Shown: positions 1 to 12,287, counted from the stretch's first letter. The stretch: 64,000 nucleotides of DNA from Gymnopus androsaceus JB14 (GCA_009733575.1 ML769441.1:117352-181351), one strand, 5' to 3'. Notes: a model not told the origin generated them from the letters alone. Translations and numbers: made by a program.

Positions 1-1690
1 CACTTCCGGGCACGGCCGAATGATACTGCCATGCCACATGGTTTGCTCTGCGAACCGGAACGCCAGATGCGTTTATCGCTAGCTTTAAAGGTGTCAGGGA
101 CAGCAGGACATAAATGGTGGTTGGACGGTTAAACGATATGTGCCGACATGACGAATTTCTCTCTGCGGATTCCACCGCTAGAGTCGTGAACTACTGTGGT
201 CAGGCGTTAGCGGATGGGATCATGATCGTTAACTGACTCATACGAACCCGTTGTTTATACCCAGCGGATGATAACACGTTAGGAATGGCGTCCCGAGCAA
301 CTGTGGCGAGGAGTCTCTCTAAGGCGCTCCGCATGGAAGAGGTGTGGTCCTATTGGGTATGTGATGGATCGGGAAGATCGGTGAGAAGTTACGCTTTGAC
401 CATCGTGCATGTTCATCTCGAACCACCATGCTTCAATGTTTTTTGCTGGTTATGTATGGTTTTGAACCACCAAGGAAGGTCATTAAAAAGATTTATCGAG
501 AAGACCGCCGGCAAAAGAACATGGACTGGGGTTTAAAAGTCGTGCTCTCCGACCATCTGAGACACGACTTCTGTAATGGCTATCAAAGTTTGTACAACAT
601 CCTTAACTGCCATTTGCTTGAACTTGATCCGCTACTATGCAGACTCTTTCGGTAAACGCCTTGTTAATATGCATCTACTCTACTATTGCGGTGTCACTTT
701 TCCCATTCTCCTCGTGTTTGTCGTAGTTGCCTATACCTTCGGAATATTCCATGAGGATAACCTGCCAATGATCGCGTTTAGCATTACTATCCTTTTCCCT
801 TATGTCATCACTTTTGATCCCTTGGGCAAGATCAGGTTGGCGATTCCAGTCAAATACGGCTGATTAGGGTGCGAATAATCTGGCTGGCGATCACTCGGGG
901 ATAACGAGAGTGTACCCTCTCATATTGATCCGGTCTGACCCTTTAATGTTGCGTAACCTTTCCAGGCTCTTATTTTGCTTTAGACTGTCGTCGTCGTCGG
1001 TCAGATTAAAGCGCTGGTTTCATTAGAGCTTCTGTAGGTAAGTGTCGCTCAGTTCACGAACATGGCCAGGTTAAAGGTGTTGTACAACGCACTTTTATCA
1101 AGCGCGCGCGGGGAGAGAAGGGCATCTAGAATTAGATAGATAGCCAAAGCACTTGGGCACGGGCCGAATGATACTGCATGCCATGGTTTGCTCTGGAAAC
1201 GGAAGCGGAAGATTAGCGCTGAAGAGGTAAGAGTATTAGACGCCCACACTTTATCATCCAACGTTCTAAGCAGCGACTATGTCTCTTGGACTGCGCCTTT
1301 CTTTGGCTTCTCTCTGCGTGGTCCCGTTTCTGGCGGGAAGGACGGTCTACTATGCGGCATGCTCCGGAAACTGCGGTTAAATATTAACCAAAACGCAGCG
1401 AGTTGGCGGCGAGATTATTATTGCTCAAGGTTTAAAGTAGTGCACTTTTTTTGCTTGCTTCATGTCATACTTACTTATTGTAATCCTCAGCAAAATCTTC
1501 AAGCTTAGGGCCCTTTGGGTCTTTTTGTATGCCACTGGTTAATTATTCCTGCTCGCAGCTTGACCGATGTTCATTTTTCAAGGTTACATGTTCAAGCTAA
1601 GGATCATCCAGAAATCATCGAGATCTCAATCGGTCCTGATTCGAGATTAGCGGCATTATGCCTGAATATTCCTCCAGTGGCCTATAAGAG
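1..1690. repeat. Gene-poor start with two dispersed repeats
   Basis: No convincing gene is seen here. Two repeats are visible. Bases 1-75 recur in diverged form near 1153-1230. Bases about 357-640 recur at about 2577-2850 with very few changes (the first 120 bases are essentially identical). Short reading frames here are repeat-driven and show no family motif. The copy at 2577 lies directly after a GMC-oxidase exon, so the shared block may be a transposon fragment or a duplicated piece of that gene's 3' part. Confidence 0.6.
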
Positions 1691-2580
1691 CGTTGTGGCT
1701 GGTATGGTTTGGCAGGGTCTCTCTGGACTTCATTCTCCCTACTGTCATGGTCTTTCTGGGCTTTCGTGCTCTCGGTTTTCTCGCATCTTCAGCACTCTTT
1801 GACACGTATGCAGCCCGCGTTCCTCGAGCTGAACCGGCGTGGATGGCAGGCCGCGAGAATTCAACCTTATTACTCGGAGGCCTAGCGGCTAACATCACTG
1901 GAGAAGATCAAATTTTCGACTACGTAGTTGTCACAGGACATGTGGGACCACGTCTTTGCGAGCCCTACCTACCCTATCGGAGTGGATAGCGTGTCACGTA
2001 TGCTTAATGTGCGTTGTCACGCCCTTAGAGATTCTCTCCAACTTAAAAGATTTATCTAGGATGCCGACTATGCAGCAGCAGCGCTCGTTGAATACGAAGC
2101 CAACGCTACGGGGCCATACACCAACAACATCGCAGACTTTTTAGCCTGAGAAAAGATACAGCTTCGAATCTACGTCAAAATTCCCAATCCGTTCTGGACG
2201 ACTTGATTTCCCTGCGGATTGGCCCGAGCTCGAGGTAACGTCATATAACTTCTTGAGGGCCTGACTAATTTACTCTCCAGTACATCGTGGCCCCCGGATA
2301 TCTTGGCAATTGGTGTAAGTGCATATTCTCCTTGCTAGGTAGTGAGCTGCGAATTGACCTTGCGTTGTATTTCAGCTGCGCCTGACGAAACCCAGCCCGC
2401 AGCAGGGAACTATGGCAGTGTCTGTGCGGCAGTCGTGGCTCCACTATCCCGGGGAAATATCACTATCTCGTCGGCGGACATGAATGACCATCCCATCATC
2501 AGCTCGAACTTCCTCACGCATCCTTCGGACAAAGCGCTCATCCTTGCGGGTTACAAGCGCGTCAGACAATGGTATTGTAT
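1690..2580 (+). pseudogene. GMC oxidoreductase relic (aryl-alcohol/glucose oxidase type)
   Basis: This is the broken remains of an FAD-dependent GMC oxidoreductase, a family that oxidises alcohols or sugars and often feeds H2O2 to lignin decay. An N-terminal piece (about 1735-1930) has a hydrophobic leader, then GGLAANITGEDQIFDYVVV, the usual lead-in to the FAD-binding beta strand; the GxGxxG that should follow is lost. A middle piece (about 2090-2140) gives YEANAT-GPYTNNIADF before stop codons. A C-terminal piece (about 2400-2575) matches the GMC_C domain: NYGSVCAAVVAPLSRG, then ADMNDHPIISSNFLTHPSD. Pieces lie in different frames with stops between, and the catalytic His/Asn end is missing. 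Family is clear; substrate is not. Confidence 0.8.
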
Positions 2581-2850
2581 GTGATGGATCGGGAAGATCG
2601 GTGAGAAGTTACGCTTTGACCATCGTGCATGTTCATCTCGAACCACCATGCTTCAATGTTTTTTGCTGGTTATGTATGGTTTTGAACCACCAAGGAAGGT
2701 CATTAAAGAGATTTATCGAGAAGACCGCCGGCAAAAGACCATGGACTGAGGTTTAAAAGTCGTGCTCTCCGACCATTTGAGACAGGACTCCTTCCGCCGT
2801 AATGGCTATCAAAGTTTGTACAACATCCTTAACTGCCTATTTGCTTGAAC
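2577..2850. repeat. Second copy of the 357-640 repeat
   Basis: Near-identical to bases 357-640, with a few substitutions and small indels near the right end. It starts immediately after the last recognisable GMC-oxidase exon, so it replaces or follows the sequence coding the enzyme's C-terminus. No terminal inverted repeats or target duplications were seen. Confidence 0.75.
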
Positions 2851-2869
2851 TGACGATAGTTACCTACAG

Positions 2870-3612
2870 AACTCTATGAAAACCTTGAATGTCTCCAGGC
2901 CAACTTTCTCCCCGGTACAGTCCGAGCCTGAGTCCTATTCAAGTCGAACACTCGACACAAACTTGAAGGCCAAGAACGTTCCAGAAAAGCACATTTATAT
3001 AGCATACGGCGAAATACCTGCTTCTGAAATTAATTTTATGCGAAGCTCCTCCCCCCATATCATTGAACCTCTCATTGGCGAGCAGACTTGGAATTCAAAC
3101 TCCCTTCGCATCATCAAACGACCCTTGCCACCTTCAAAGATTGCCTCACGTCGCAAAGCCTATGTAGGTTACAGTAACTGGGTTCCGAGCTTTACTGTAC
3201 TGACGTTTCCGTATTTATGTAGGGCAGCCTCGATAATTTTACAGCTCTCTGCGGTAGCTTACGCGAAGTCCAGGATCAGGCACGACTCGCCTCAACCTCG
3301 AGTGGCGAACGATTACGAATTAAATCAGAGGCTTTGACTCTTGAACATCAACTCTCATGCGCGTTGAGAAGTGACCAAGTGGCTACCTATAGTGGAAGTA
3401 CCAGACCACTGTCATCTCGAACCAGGTCTAGGAACCCTCACTGTCATCAAACACCAATCAATATCACTTCCCGAGTCATCTCTCCAGAATACGATTACTC
3501 TCTGCCTGGCCCGCTACGTCTCAAGACGGAGCGATTGCCACGAAGGCTACCTTTACCGAGTAGCTTCATAGTATGTGCTGAATCAGAATCAAAACCCGCT
3601 CGAGCGGATTAA
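2870..3612 (+). pseudogene. Unrecognised coding remnant, coiled-coil-like
   Basis: I do not recognise this. Open frames of 153 and 92 codons run from 2876 to 3612. Possible splice sites at 2871 (CCTACAG) and 3222 (TATGTAG) would put bases after 3223 in a frame with a charged, Leu-rich stretch (FTALCGSLREVQDQARLAS and onward) that could form a helix. No start, family motif or full gene model could be fixed. It may be a relic or exons of a small hypothetical gene. Confidence 0.25.
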
Positions 3613-3768
3613 CTGCAGGCACCTTGGTATATAAGCCTACAGTACTAGTCTATCTACGACACTGAGTACTTAATTTATCCTTCTCTAATGTTTTTTTCGA
3701 TGAGTCTATATATTGACAGGTTGAATGCTTCATTTTCGACTGCCAGCCTATGCCCTACATTATTGAGG

Positions 3769-5642
3769 TCAAATATTTAAACTAATATATGGCCAGTCCG
3801 ACTGGAATTTCCTTCCTTCTGGCGTAGTAGGACAAGAGTAAAGATCACCATCTTTAGCACGCATAGTCCAACCAAACGAGCCATTGGGTTCCGAGGGCCT
3901 TATTAGTCGAACATCTGGATCGATATTCCAGCAAGGATTCAACTGCAAAAATCCCAAATCAATGGTGAGAGTGGTCAGAGAACCTTGCGAGTTCTCGAGC
4001 AAGTCTGTGATATTCAACTTGTGAAACATCTTGCTCGTGCGATGCGTCCACTGAAAGAAAGACGCGTATGTGTGTTTAGAGCCATAGGTACGTGGTGAAA
4101 GTGCTAGGCCTAAAGAGAGCCAATGAAGATGAGGGAGGGAGTTGGCTATGCGTAGTAGGAGTGTCTGCAGTATAAAAGTATAAGCTCAATGATTCAAAAG
4201 TTGCAGTACAAATGGACGTACCAGAATATTCATTGGCCAGTCTACTAGTATTGTTGAGTCGGGGCTTTCTATACAGATTGGCCAGTAGTAGTCGTAGATT
4301 GAAACCCACAATTCCCGTAACTCGAGGCACTCCCCAAATACATGAGCATTCTGCTCCGAAAAAGCCCATTGCCTGTCCGTACTTGCCACGAGAGAAGTAT
4401 TCAGCACCTTGAGCGAAGTCGCATGCCGACGCAGAACATGGTGATGGAATCGATGTGCTAGTGCATCATCTGCAGTTCCATACAGACGTAGATATTCTAT
4501 ACCGGAGTAGGATCCAAGATAGTCAACCAACGCTTTGGTAACTGGGGCATAAATATGCTTCAGCCAGATTCCTTGCTGACCTAGAACATCCCATAGTTCT
4601 CTGCTAAAAGTGTCGAATTCAACAGGAATGAAGGATTGTCCTGAAGGACAGACTTCCAAAGTTGTTAGATGTTTCAGATGAATGCTAGACGCGGGGCTGA
4701 TTTGAACATTCCAAATACGTGGACGTGCACGGAGGGAGAGTTTCTTTAGCTTGAGCGGTTGCGCAGCTGGGAAGCGTTGCAGAAGATGCTCCAGAAACAA
4801 ACCCTCGCCGACAACAGCAAAGTCAAGGGACAGATCTTCAAGCTCTGGATTGTTCTTCATGACAAGGATGAGCGGATTAATGATACCATCCCAGAAATGC
4901 AGACCGACATTCAAGGAGACCAACATTACTTGAGTGAGCGAGAAGGATTTCAAACTGTGGAGATGCTCAAGTCCAAATCGAGTACGCAATAATTGGACTA
5001 GATGCAGAGGATGGGATACGTCAAATGAGAATGTATCCAGCGAAGGAAGGGAAGCCACAATTTTAAGGATGGAGGTAAAGTCGAGGTATGAAGTATGAGG
5101 AAGGGCACATGGATTTGAAAGAATGTCGGGGATTATCCATCTGTATGTATATGAGAAGAGCTATCGGTTCCTAGAGCGTCGAAGCTTACCGCACGGAAGT
5201 GACATTATCTAGCATTGACACAACATCCTTCAAGTCCTTCAATGGCTTTTTGTACCAACGCATGAACAGAGTTTTAAGATCCGGGTGCTTCTTTTGATTC
5301 GGGCCCAGCCTGTGAGAATTACGGGGCTGGGAATAGTATGGTTGGTCCGCCGTTATTTTCAGAGTTCGAGCGTATCGGAGCTGAGATTTGCTAGGTGTAA
5401 ATCCATTTTCATTATGCATGGATCGGATTCTATCGTTGTACAGACCGAATTGAAATGCAGGTGTAGAGCAATGGGTCGATAAGGGAACACAGCTCGGTAA
5501 AAGCAGAGCTCAGCGCGTGTAGGTCCTGTTGCTGCACTCGAAGTCAGAATCATCATTAGAAAGCGCGTGGTTCACTACTGACCGTTTCAACAAGGAGTAT
5601 GATCCTGTGGAGGAGCTCGTTAGGCAGGTCCAGGAGCAGCAT
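3769..5642 (-). pseudogene. F-box/LRR protein copy 1 (frameshifted)
   Basis: First member of a local F-box family; such proteins act as substrate receptors of SCF ubiquitin ligases. Exon 1 (from 5642) holds a short F-box, LLLDLPNELLHRIILLVE. Exon 2 (about 5541-5200) is a helical region ending DVVSMLDNVTSVR. The LRR-like exon (about 5100-4230) begins near MASLPSLDTFSFDVS. The last exon starts after a CTGCAG acceptor near 4180 and ends at 3769. Compared with copies 2 and 4, exon 2 has one extra base near 5441-5446, so upstream and downstream frames do not join. It is otherwise well preserved: either a recent pseudogene or a sequence error. It is divergent from the monooxygenase locus at 6842. 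Confidence 0.75.
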
Positions 5643-6841
5643 ACCTGGGATATTGAGAAGCACAGGTCGAAGTATCAAGAGCTGGCATCGTCTTATTTAA
5701 AGTTCCAAAGCATACAGTACAGGTGTTACGGAGGGCAGTGTAGGACTTGAGCATGAATCATGATTTCATCGGTCTGATAAATGATATCAGCTACTTTGAT
5801 TCTTACCGCGCGCCGCTGACAATGGCAATGGAGAGAAGAAGAGAAGAAGAGAGTAAAGGAAAGAAAGCTGTGTAATTGCGATTGCGCGTTAGATTACTGG
5901 ATTCGCTCCTCCATTTTCATATTCGACGTAGCGGAACGCCCGGAGGTTCTGGAGCAGGGGTACCAACACGGATGAGGATTCCAAGCGGAGGCACGGACAA
6001 GGACGGAGGTCGAGGTCGAGGTCGAAAGGCTACATTCCATCTACCGTGCCACACGATACAGATCTCGTTAATCTTGTTCGTCGCCTCGAGGATAGGTTCT
6101 GCTCGGTATGTGTATCTTCTCATTCTCTGGATATTTACATTGTTTGATTCGATACGAGCAGGAGAAGCAGAACAAAGTCATGTTCTCAAGCTCTCTTGTA
6201 TATCTGTTCTCGATTAGAAATTATTTTCGTCTGTGAATTGATTCCTACGCACCGCGCGCTGTTGGTACATACTTCAGCTTTATTCCATCATCATTAATTG
6301 TTTCTCTCGAATGTCAATAAACTCTGATCGCCCAATCACAATGATTTCCTTTCCTTCGTTTCCAATTGGCGTGGATGCGTGCACTCTAGCTCTTCATGAA
6401 CGCTCACTCACTGTATACGCCTTTCGTGGCACCGATAGCTTGGCTTAAGTTCAACTTGCTACTGAACGGATACTGGTAAGTTGCCGAGCCACTGATCCTG
6501 AGTGCAATCTGCATCGGATCCTTTTGCATGAGCTCGTAGATACTTAGTGCGTAGATTCTTCATCTGGCAGCCGATTCCGGAAGGCCCGGTCTACATGGTC
6601 CGTACGCCCAGAATCAATCCAGAATCGTCCAGATCTACAGGCATAGGAACACGTTTGTGCCTGTCCTCTTTACAGTATTCAGTTGAACTCGTCATTGAAG
6701 CCCTGCAAGAGCCCTTTGAACGTGGTTACAGTATCAAGATAGCATCCCGAGGTGGCGCGCGCTTGAGGGGTTTAATATCTTACCTCATGGCTGCATTAAC
6801 CTTTCTGTCTTACTCCCATCTTGTCTTGGACTTGCATCGCA
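5643..6841. promoter_or_regulatory. Shared upstream region between divergent F-box and FMO loci
   Basis: This 1.2-kb spacer lies between the start of F-box copy 1 (minus) and the monooxygenase start (plus), so it must carry both promoters. It has a purine-rich GAAGA tract near 5831-5865 and no convincing ORF. Its counterpart in the other arm (about 14407-15130) and a third, shorter copy at about 18165-18500 show that it was duplicated with the genes. No specific factor site was identified. Confidence 0.5.
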
Positions 6842-8518
6842 ATGTCAGAGGATAGTGCAGTTATCCGACCTCGAAAGATTCTCGTAGTGGGCGGAGGTGC
6901 AGCAGGATTGGTAACTCTGCGGAATCTCGTTGAAAGAGGGCAATTCGAAAAGGTAGTTCTTGTAGAGCGAAGAGATGATGTTGGAGGAGTCTGGTATGCT
7001 GTTCCCTTCTTATTGCTAGCACCTAGACTGACGGCGCGTATTACCCAGGTATCAAGACGAACCGATAATCCCATCGAACACCACTAGCACAATCAACAAA
7101 CCTCAGTGGCCATCACCTGCTTATCCTGGTTTGGTCGGAAATGTACTCCCTCGATTTCTCTCCTTCTCTGAAAACCCTTTCCCAAAAACTCCCAATCATC
7201 CGCACCAACCTTTCCCGTCCTTAGCCGAAACCTACCAGTACCTACGAGCATTTGCGGAACCCTATATCGAGAAAGGTCAGATACGACTGAACACCGAAGT
7301 CATGCGTGTGGAAGAACTTCCCCAGAAGAAAGGGTGGAAAGTCCATGTTAGAGATTGGTCAGAATGCGAGAATAATGAAGGCGTGCCGTTGGAAGCGGAA
7401 GAGATATGGGACGGGTAGGTTACTTTAATTTGCTTCTTTCGCGCAGCAACTTACTCATCTATCTGTCTCCTCTTATATATGTAGTGTGGCAATTTGTGCG
7501 GGCTACTACGATAAACCTAATTGGCCCGACACCGAAGGACTGGATGTCGTCAGGAAAAAAGGATTGGCGTTACATGCAAAGTGGTGGAATGGGCCTGATG
7601 GATACGAAGGAAAGGTGAACGCCGCCTACGTTGTCGCGTGGATTCTAAATGCTGATGATTCCTTATCATCAGAGAGCCTTGGTCATCGGTAACGCCAATT
7701 CCTCCAACGATATCGCCTCGCAACTTGCACCTGTAGCTCAATGTCCCGTTTATCGCAGTGTGCGACGACCCACGGCGCCCTGGTTTCCTTCACTTCCCGA
7801 TTCGCGTATACAAAGCGTTGGCCCGGTCAGAAAATACATCCTACAGCCTGCTGATGAGGATAAGGTGAGTAAAGTGACTACCTGTCCTGCAAGACGGATC
7901 GGAAATTCAAGGATATCGACGTTGTCATTCTGGGAACTGGATACTGCCCTCATCCTGAATTCGTACATGTCCTTCCCATCGATAACGCATCATCAGGTCA
8001 TGTCTCTATCATGAGCTACACGGATCCTGTGCAGCCCCAGACCAGACGCGTTCCTTTCCTTTACCGACATATCCTATACAGCTATAATGAATCCCTCGCG
8101 TTCATCGGCGCCATCCTAGCAATGACGCCTTTCATCGTAGCTGACGTGGCCAGTACATGGCTTACGCTTTCCTGGCTCGGTGAAACACCCTACCCAACCT
8201 CCCTCGATTCTCGCCTCGCGTTCGATCGAGCGCGTATCGCAAAGGTCGAGAAGATGCTTGAAGCAGAAGCAGAGGCGAGCAAGGATTCAAATTCGGAATC
8301 AGTCGAAGCATCGTCGTTCATCTACATACAGCTTTTTAGGAACAGGCGAAGGAGGAGAGGCGGAATATGCGAATGATTTGAGGAGGGATATCGTTCAAGC
8401 CCGACCGGAGTTGGACAAAGTGCTTCCGGTTTGGGGAGATGACGCTATAGCGGCGATGGTGGAGATGTTTCCGACGAAGTATGAGGCATTGAAGTGGTCT
8501 CAGATGCATAGCGTTTGA
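6842..8518 (+). pseudogene. Flavin-containing monooxygenase, copy A (frame broken)
   Basis: FMO-like enzyme: FAD- and NADPH-dependent oxygenation of N or S centres or ketones. Exons read as 6842-6993, 7049-7414, 7485-7614 and 7673 onward, with GT-AG borders. The FAD motif is VVGGGAAG (residues about 15-22) and the NADPH motif is VIGNANSSNDIASQL in exon 4, typical of fungal FMOs. The end reads LPVWGDDAIAAM, then a stop at 8518. Relative to copy B, exon 4 has about two extra single bases (near 7885-7912), so the frame shifts at the ILGTGYCPHP motif and reopens downstream from about 8011. A short intron near 8310-8340 joins the last exon. Full length would be about 520 residues. As read, it is not functional. 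Confidence 0.8.
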
Positions 8519-8763
8519 AGGGCGTACTACATGCATGTACTGTGTCTTCAGCTGTAAATGTCAAGTTTTTCATTACTTCATCTAATCTTTCATAATCTAT
8601 ATGTGGGTATATTCAATGTACAGTACTAGAATTCATGATTACATCACTTGCTTGTGCTGTTTATCTCTTGAGCTGGATGTAAGGAATGAGTGTCTCAGCT
8701 TTGCATCCAATAAAATCCAAAATCTAAATATTATCACCAAACTATACCTCTGCATCCAATGCA

Positions 8764-9650
8764 CACTGCCAATAATTATGCTTCAGTCTGACTGAAGCAT
8801 TGCAGGAATTAAATTGTTTCACTACATAAAGGAAATGTACTTTTTCAGAGGAGTACAGAAAATAAATATTCCATGGGACTTGAGAAAGAGATAATTAAGC
8901 TGATTCAAAGCTGATTCAAAGCTGATTCAAAGATTGAACTGGGTAATTATTAGAGTTATATTCCTAAATAGGAAGTAGCAGCAGTAAGTCCATACAGGAC
9001 TTAGTAGTACAATCACACAGATCGATGGGGGACAACAGTGTTATTACAGGGTATGGTACTAGGCTTTATATACAGTCCTATGTACAAATGATATATCTGG
9101 CAGGTGGCTACTGTGTGAATATGTGTGGCTACTGTCCATACGTTAAAGTGGGTACTATGAGAGAGCAAGTGGATACGGCGAGAGACTATGTGGAGTCTGC
9201 AAGACGATAACAGTGGAGTGCATGGGATGGTGATACAAACAAGTGAAGACTACGAGAAAGCATTCCATGTATAGTTCGATAAGATATATTTACCTTTGAT
9301 ATTCCAACAGTAATGTCTTTCCAAAATGTCATTTTTCAGGCATAATCTACAGCAATCAGCTTCAGCTGGCCCAAAAACTTAAATTCCTGAATTTAATTCA
9401 TTTCAGCAGTGCTGAAATGAAATACTTTGGCCAGGTGAAGCTGATTACTTCAGGGCCTGTCCAAAGAATGGAAAGGCATTCCCCTGCAGAAAGTTAAAAC
9501 TTCAAACCATTTGAATTTATTTCCTTCTTTAGTTCAATGAAATATTAAATATTGTTTTCTATATTCCCCCAGAAAGGTACATTTCCTTTATGCACTGAAA
9601 TAATTTAACTCCATCAATGCTTCAGTCAGACTGAAGCATAATTATTGGCC
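8764..9650. mobile_element. Non-autonomous DNA transposon with 32-bp perfect TIRs
   Basis: The ends at 8768-8799 and 9618-9649 are perfect 32-bp inverted repeats, GCCAATAATTATGCTTCAGT and onward, and each repeat is itself a small palindrome (TGCTTCAGTCnGACTGAAGCA). The left end continues outward as CACT; the right end diverges there, so target duplication is not certain. The interior is AT-rich with no transposase, and has a threefold tandem of AGCTGATTCA-A near 8898-8935. A relative lies at about 43385-43998. The right end forms the stop codon of F-box copy 2. Confidence 0.85.
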
Positions 9651-11519
9651 CTGGGAGAGAAATTACTGGATTAATGTATGGCCAGGTTAATCTCAACAAT
9701 TCTTGTTCCGAAGAATGCATCTGTCTGTCTTCAATTTCAATCCAATGAAATTTGCATCTAGGTCCAGTTCCAACTTTGGGCTTTACCACTCGAGAATACC
9801 AGTGAAGAGTCACTGGCTCCACTCCCCAAGAGGCTGTCAGCTTCAAAAATCCCAAAGTAATTGTGAAAAAGCTTATAGAACCTTCAGACAAGTTAATGAT
9901 ATCTGTGATATCCAATTCATGGAATATCTTTTCTGTGCTAATCATCCATTGGATGAATGACTTGTGTGCTTCAGAAGAACCATACATGCTGGATGAGAAA
10001 GCTGGGCCTATGGAGAGCCAGCAGAGATGAGGGAGAGAATTGGATGTGTGTAGCAGAAGCATCTGTAGAAGCACTATAATCAATAACTCAATTCAAAGAT
10101 ATTTTACAAGAGGACAAACCAGAGTAGTATCAATTGGCCTCTCTCCATGAATTGAAACCCACAATTCTTGTAACTTGAGACAGTTCGCAAATATATGAGC
10201 GTTGTGGTCTGCAAAAGCCCACCTGCCATCTGGACTTGCCACAAGGGAGGTGTTTAGCACTTTGAGCGAAGCGGCATGCAGTCGCAAAACATTGTCATGA
10301 AATCGATGCGACAATACATCATCTGCAGCTCCATACAAACGCAAATACTCAATGCCAGAGTAGGTTTGGAGATAATCAACTAGCTCTGGGGTCACCGGAG
10401 CATAAAGATGCTTTAGCCTTGTTCTATAATGACCTAAAACAGCCCATAATCCTCCACCGAGAGTGGTGAAAGGAGGTGACTGGAAAGATCGAGTTGAAGG
10501 GAACCGCAATTCTAAAGTCGTTAGGTTCTTCAAGTGAATGCCAGATGCTTCGCTGATCTGAAGGTTCCACACAGGTGTTCGGAGGGAAAGTTTTTGAAGT
10601 TTGAGTGGTTGGGTAGTGGGGAAGCTCTGCAGAAACCTTTGCAAAGAAAGACCTCCAGTACTATCATAGCCCGAAAAGTCAAGAGAAAGATCCTCCAGCG
10701 CTGGGCTGTTCCTTGTGACAAGGATGAAAGGATCAATGATAACAGCCCAGAAATTATATGTGAAGCCAGTGAAGCCATTGAGTGATAAGGCCCTGAGACT
10801 ATGAAGATGTTCAAGCCCAAGTTGGGTATTGATCAAGAAGTCCAATTCATAGATCGGATAGGAAAGTGATGCATCGAGTGAAAACGTGTCCAAGGAGGGA
10901 AGGGAAGCCACAATTTTAAGGATAGAGCTGAAGTCGAGGCAATTTCCACTTGGACGTCGCTGTTTGACCCGATAAATTGAGCTGGAAAATGACCATCTAT
11001 GAAATCAAGCCGGAATATCAAGAATGAGCTGTTCGTATATCTCCGAAAAGTTCCGAAGCTCACTGCACAGACGTAACATTATCCAAGGATGCCACGATAT
11101 CCATGAAGTCCTTCAGTGGCTCTTTGAGCAAGCGCCCAAACAGAGTTGCAAAACCGCGACCTATGACCCATTGCTTTATTGGGCCCATCTTGTCATTAGG
11201 ATAATATGGTTGGGCCGTGGTTATGATGAGGTTTCGAGCATGTCGTAGCTGGTGCTTATTGGGCCGAACTCCTTTCTTAAAGTTACGCATGAACTGAATC
11301 TTGTCGTTGAACAGTCCAATTTCAATGGTGGCATACAGTATTGGGTTAACAAGCGGATCTAGCTCTCTGATAGCGGAGCTTAAGGTTTGCAGATCTTGTT
11401 GCTGTACGCAAGGTCAGAATGCCAAATATTACATTTGATCTGTCACGGACCTCGAGAAGACTAATGATCTTGAATAAGAGCTCGTTGGGGAAATCTATTA
11501 GGGAGACTGTCGAATGCAT
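9622..11519 (-). CDS. F-box/LRR protein copy 2, the only apparently intact member
   Basis: Predicted SCF substrate receptor. Exon 1 (start ATG 11519; an upstream in-frame ATG is at 11564) carries the F-box, SLIDFPNELLFKIISLLE. Exon 2 (about 11401-11062) joins in phase 2 to the LRR exon (about 11000-10110), which has repeated leucine-spaced units such as LEDLSLDF and LKHLYAPVTPELVDYLQTYS. The last exon starts after CTACAG near 10065. All frames join without a lesion, giving about 560 residues. The final residues PIIMLQSD and the stop are encoded by the transposon end at 9618-9649, so this copy has a changed C-terminus compared with copies 1 and 4. Neighbouring paralogues are broken, which makes this the likely expressed one. 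Confidence 0.78.
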
Positions 11520-11786
11520 GATGGGAGAGGGAGATGAAGGATATCGATACGTGTTCGATGTCATTACCCTTTACGTAGGCCCCGGGTAGGGTGCAACGGT
11601 CACGTGTACGTCAAAGTCCGAACCTCAGCAACGGGGCCACTATTGACCATGACATAGGCAACGGCACTTGAGCTTTCAGTGTACTAGTTTTAATACCCTA
11701 GGATTGTGACGATGCTGGTGGTTTATGGTCGGAACGGATAGAATAATAAGATTTACATCGGAGAAATACGTAGAGCCTGAATTTAT
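11520..11786. other. Upstream region of F-box copy 2
   Basis: Short intergenic stretch before the transposon at 11787. It should hold the copy-2 promoter. No ORF or recognisable element is seen. Confidence 0.4.
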
Positions 11787-12287
11787 CAGTGTTCTACCGA
11801 AGGCCTAAGCCTTAAGTACATAGGCCTTAAGTTAAGGCCTTATGTTAAGGCTTCAGAATTTTCCTCAGATCCCTTAAGGTCTTAACAAAGGCTTAAGGGG
11901 CTGTGTCCCAAGCCAAAAGTGGAATATGTAGGAATATTCAATAAAGTCTCATTTTTCTACCTTTTACTTGATATTTCCGTAATAGATTAATAATCCAGAA
12001 GGATGCTTAGTTGATGGAGTACAGAGCTTATGGAGACATTGGTGTTGCACTGATAGCTGTTGAATGTGCTATACCTGACAATGGTGCTAACAAGATTGGC
12101 AATGATGAAGAATAAATTATAATGTAGAAGTATTTTTTATAATACAAAATTTCGTTATATGGGCAGTTTAAAGATAATAATAATAAATCAACCTAAGGCT
12201 TAATTAAGGCCTTAAACTAAGGCCTTAAATGGGCTTAAGCCCTAAAGATTTTGAGATTGTTATTTAAGGGCTTATGGTAGAACACTG
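11787..12287. mobile_element. 501-bp hAT-type MITE with 8-bp target duplication
   Basis: The element starts CAGTGTTCTACC and ends GGTAGAACACTG, a perfect 12-bp terminal inverted repeat extended imperfectly further in. It is flanked on both sides by the same 8 bases, GAATTTAT (11779-11786 and 12288-12295). CAGTG ends plus an 8-bp duplication are the signature of the hAT superfamily. The interior is non-coding and full of short palindromes (AAGGCCTTAAG types), so it is a non-autonomous miniature element. Confidence 0.93.

Larger units (their letters stand above)
5590..8540 (+). repeat. Left arm of an inverted segmental duplication
   Basis: This block is repeated in reverse complement at about 12706-15185. 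It contains the F-box exon of copy 1, the upstream region shared by F-box copy 1 and the monooxygenase, and the whole monooxygenase. Similarity is high in exons (most codons identical) and lower with indels in the 5.6-6.8 kb non-coding part. About 4.2 kb separates the arms and holds F-box copy 2 and two transposons. Confidence 0.85.
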
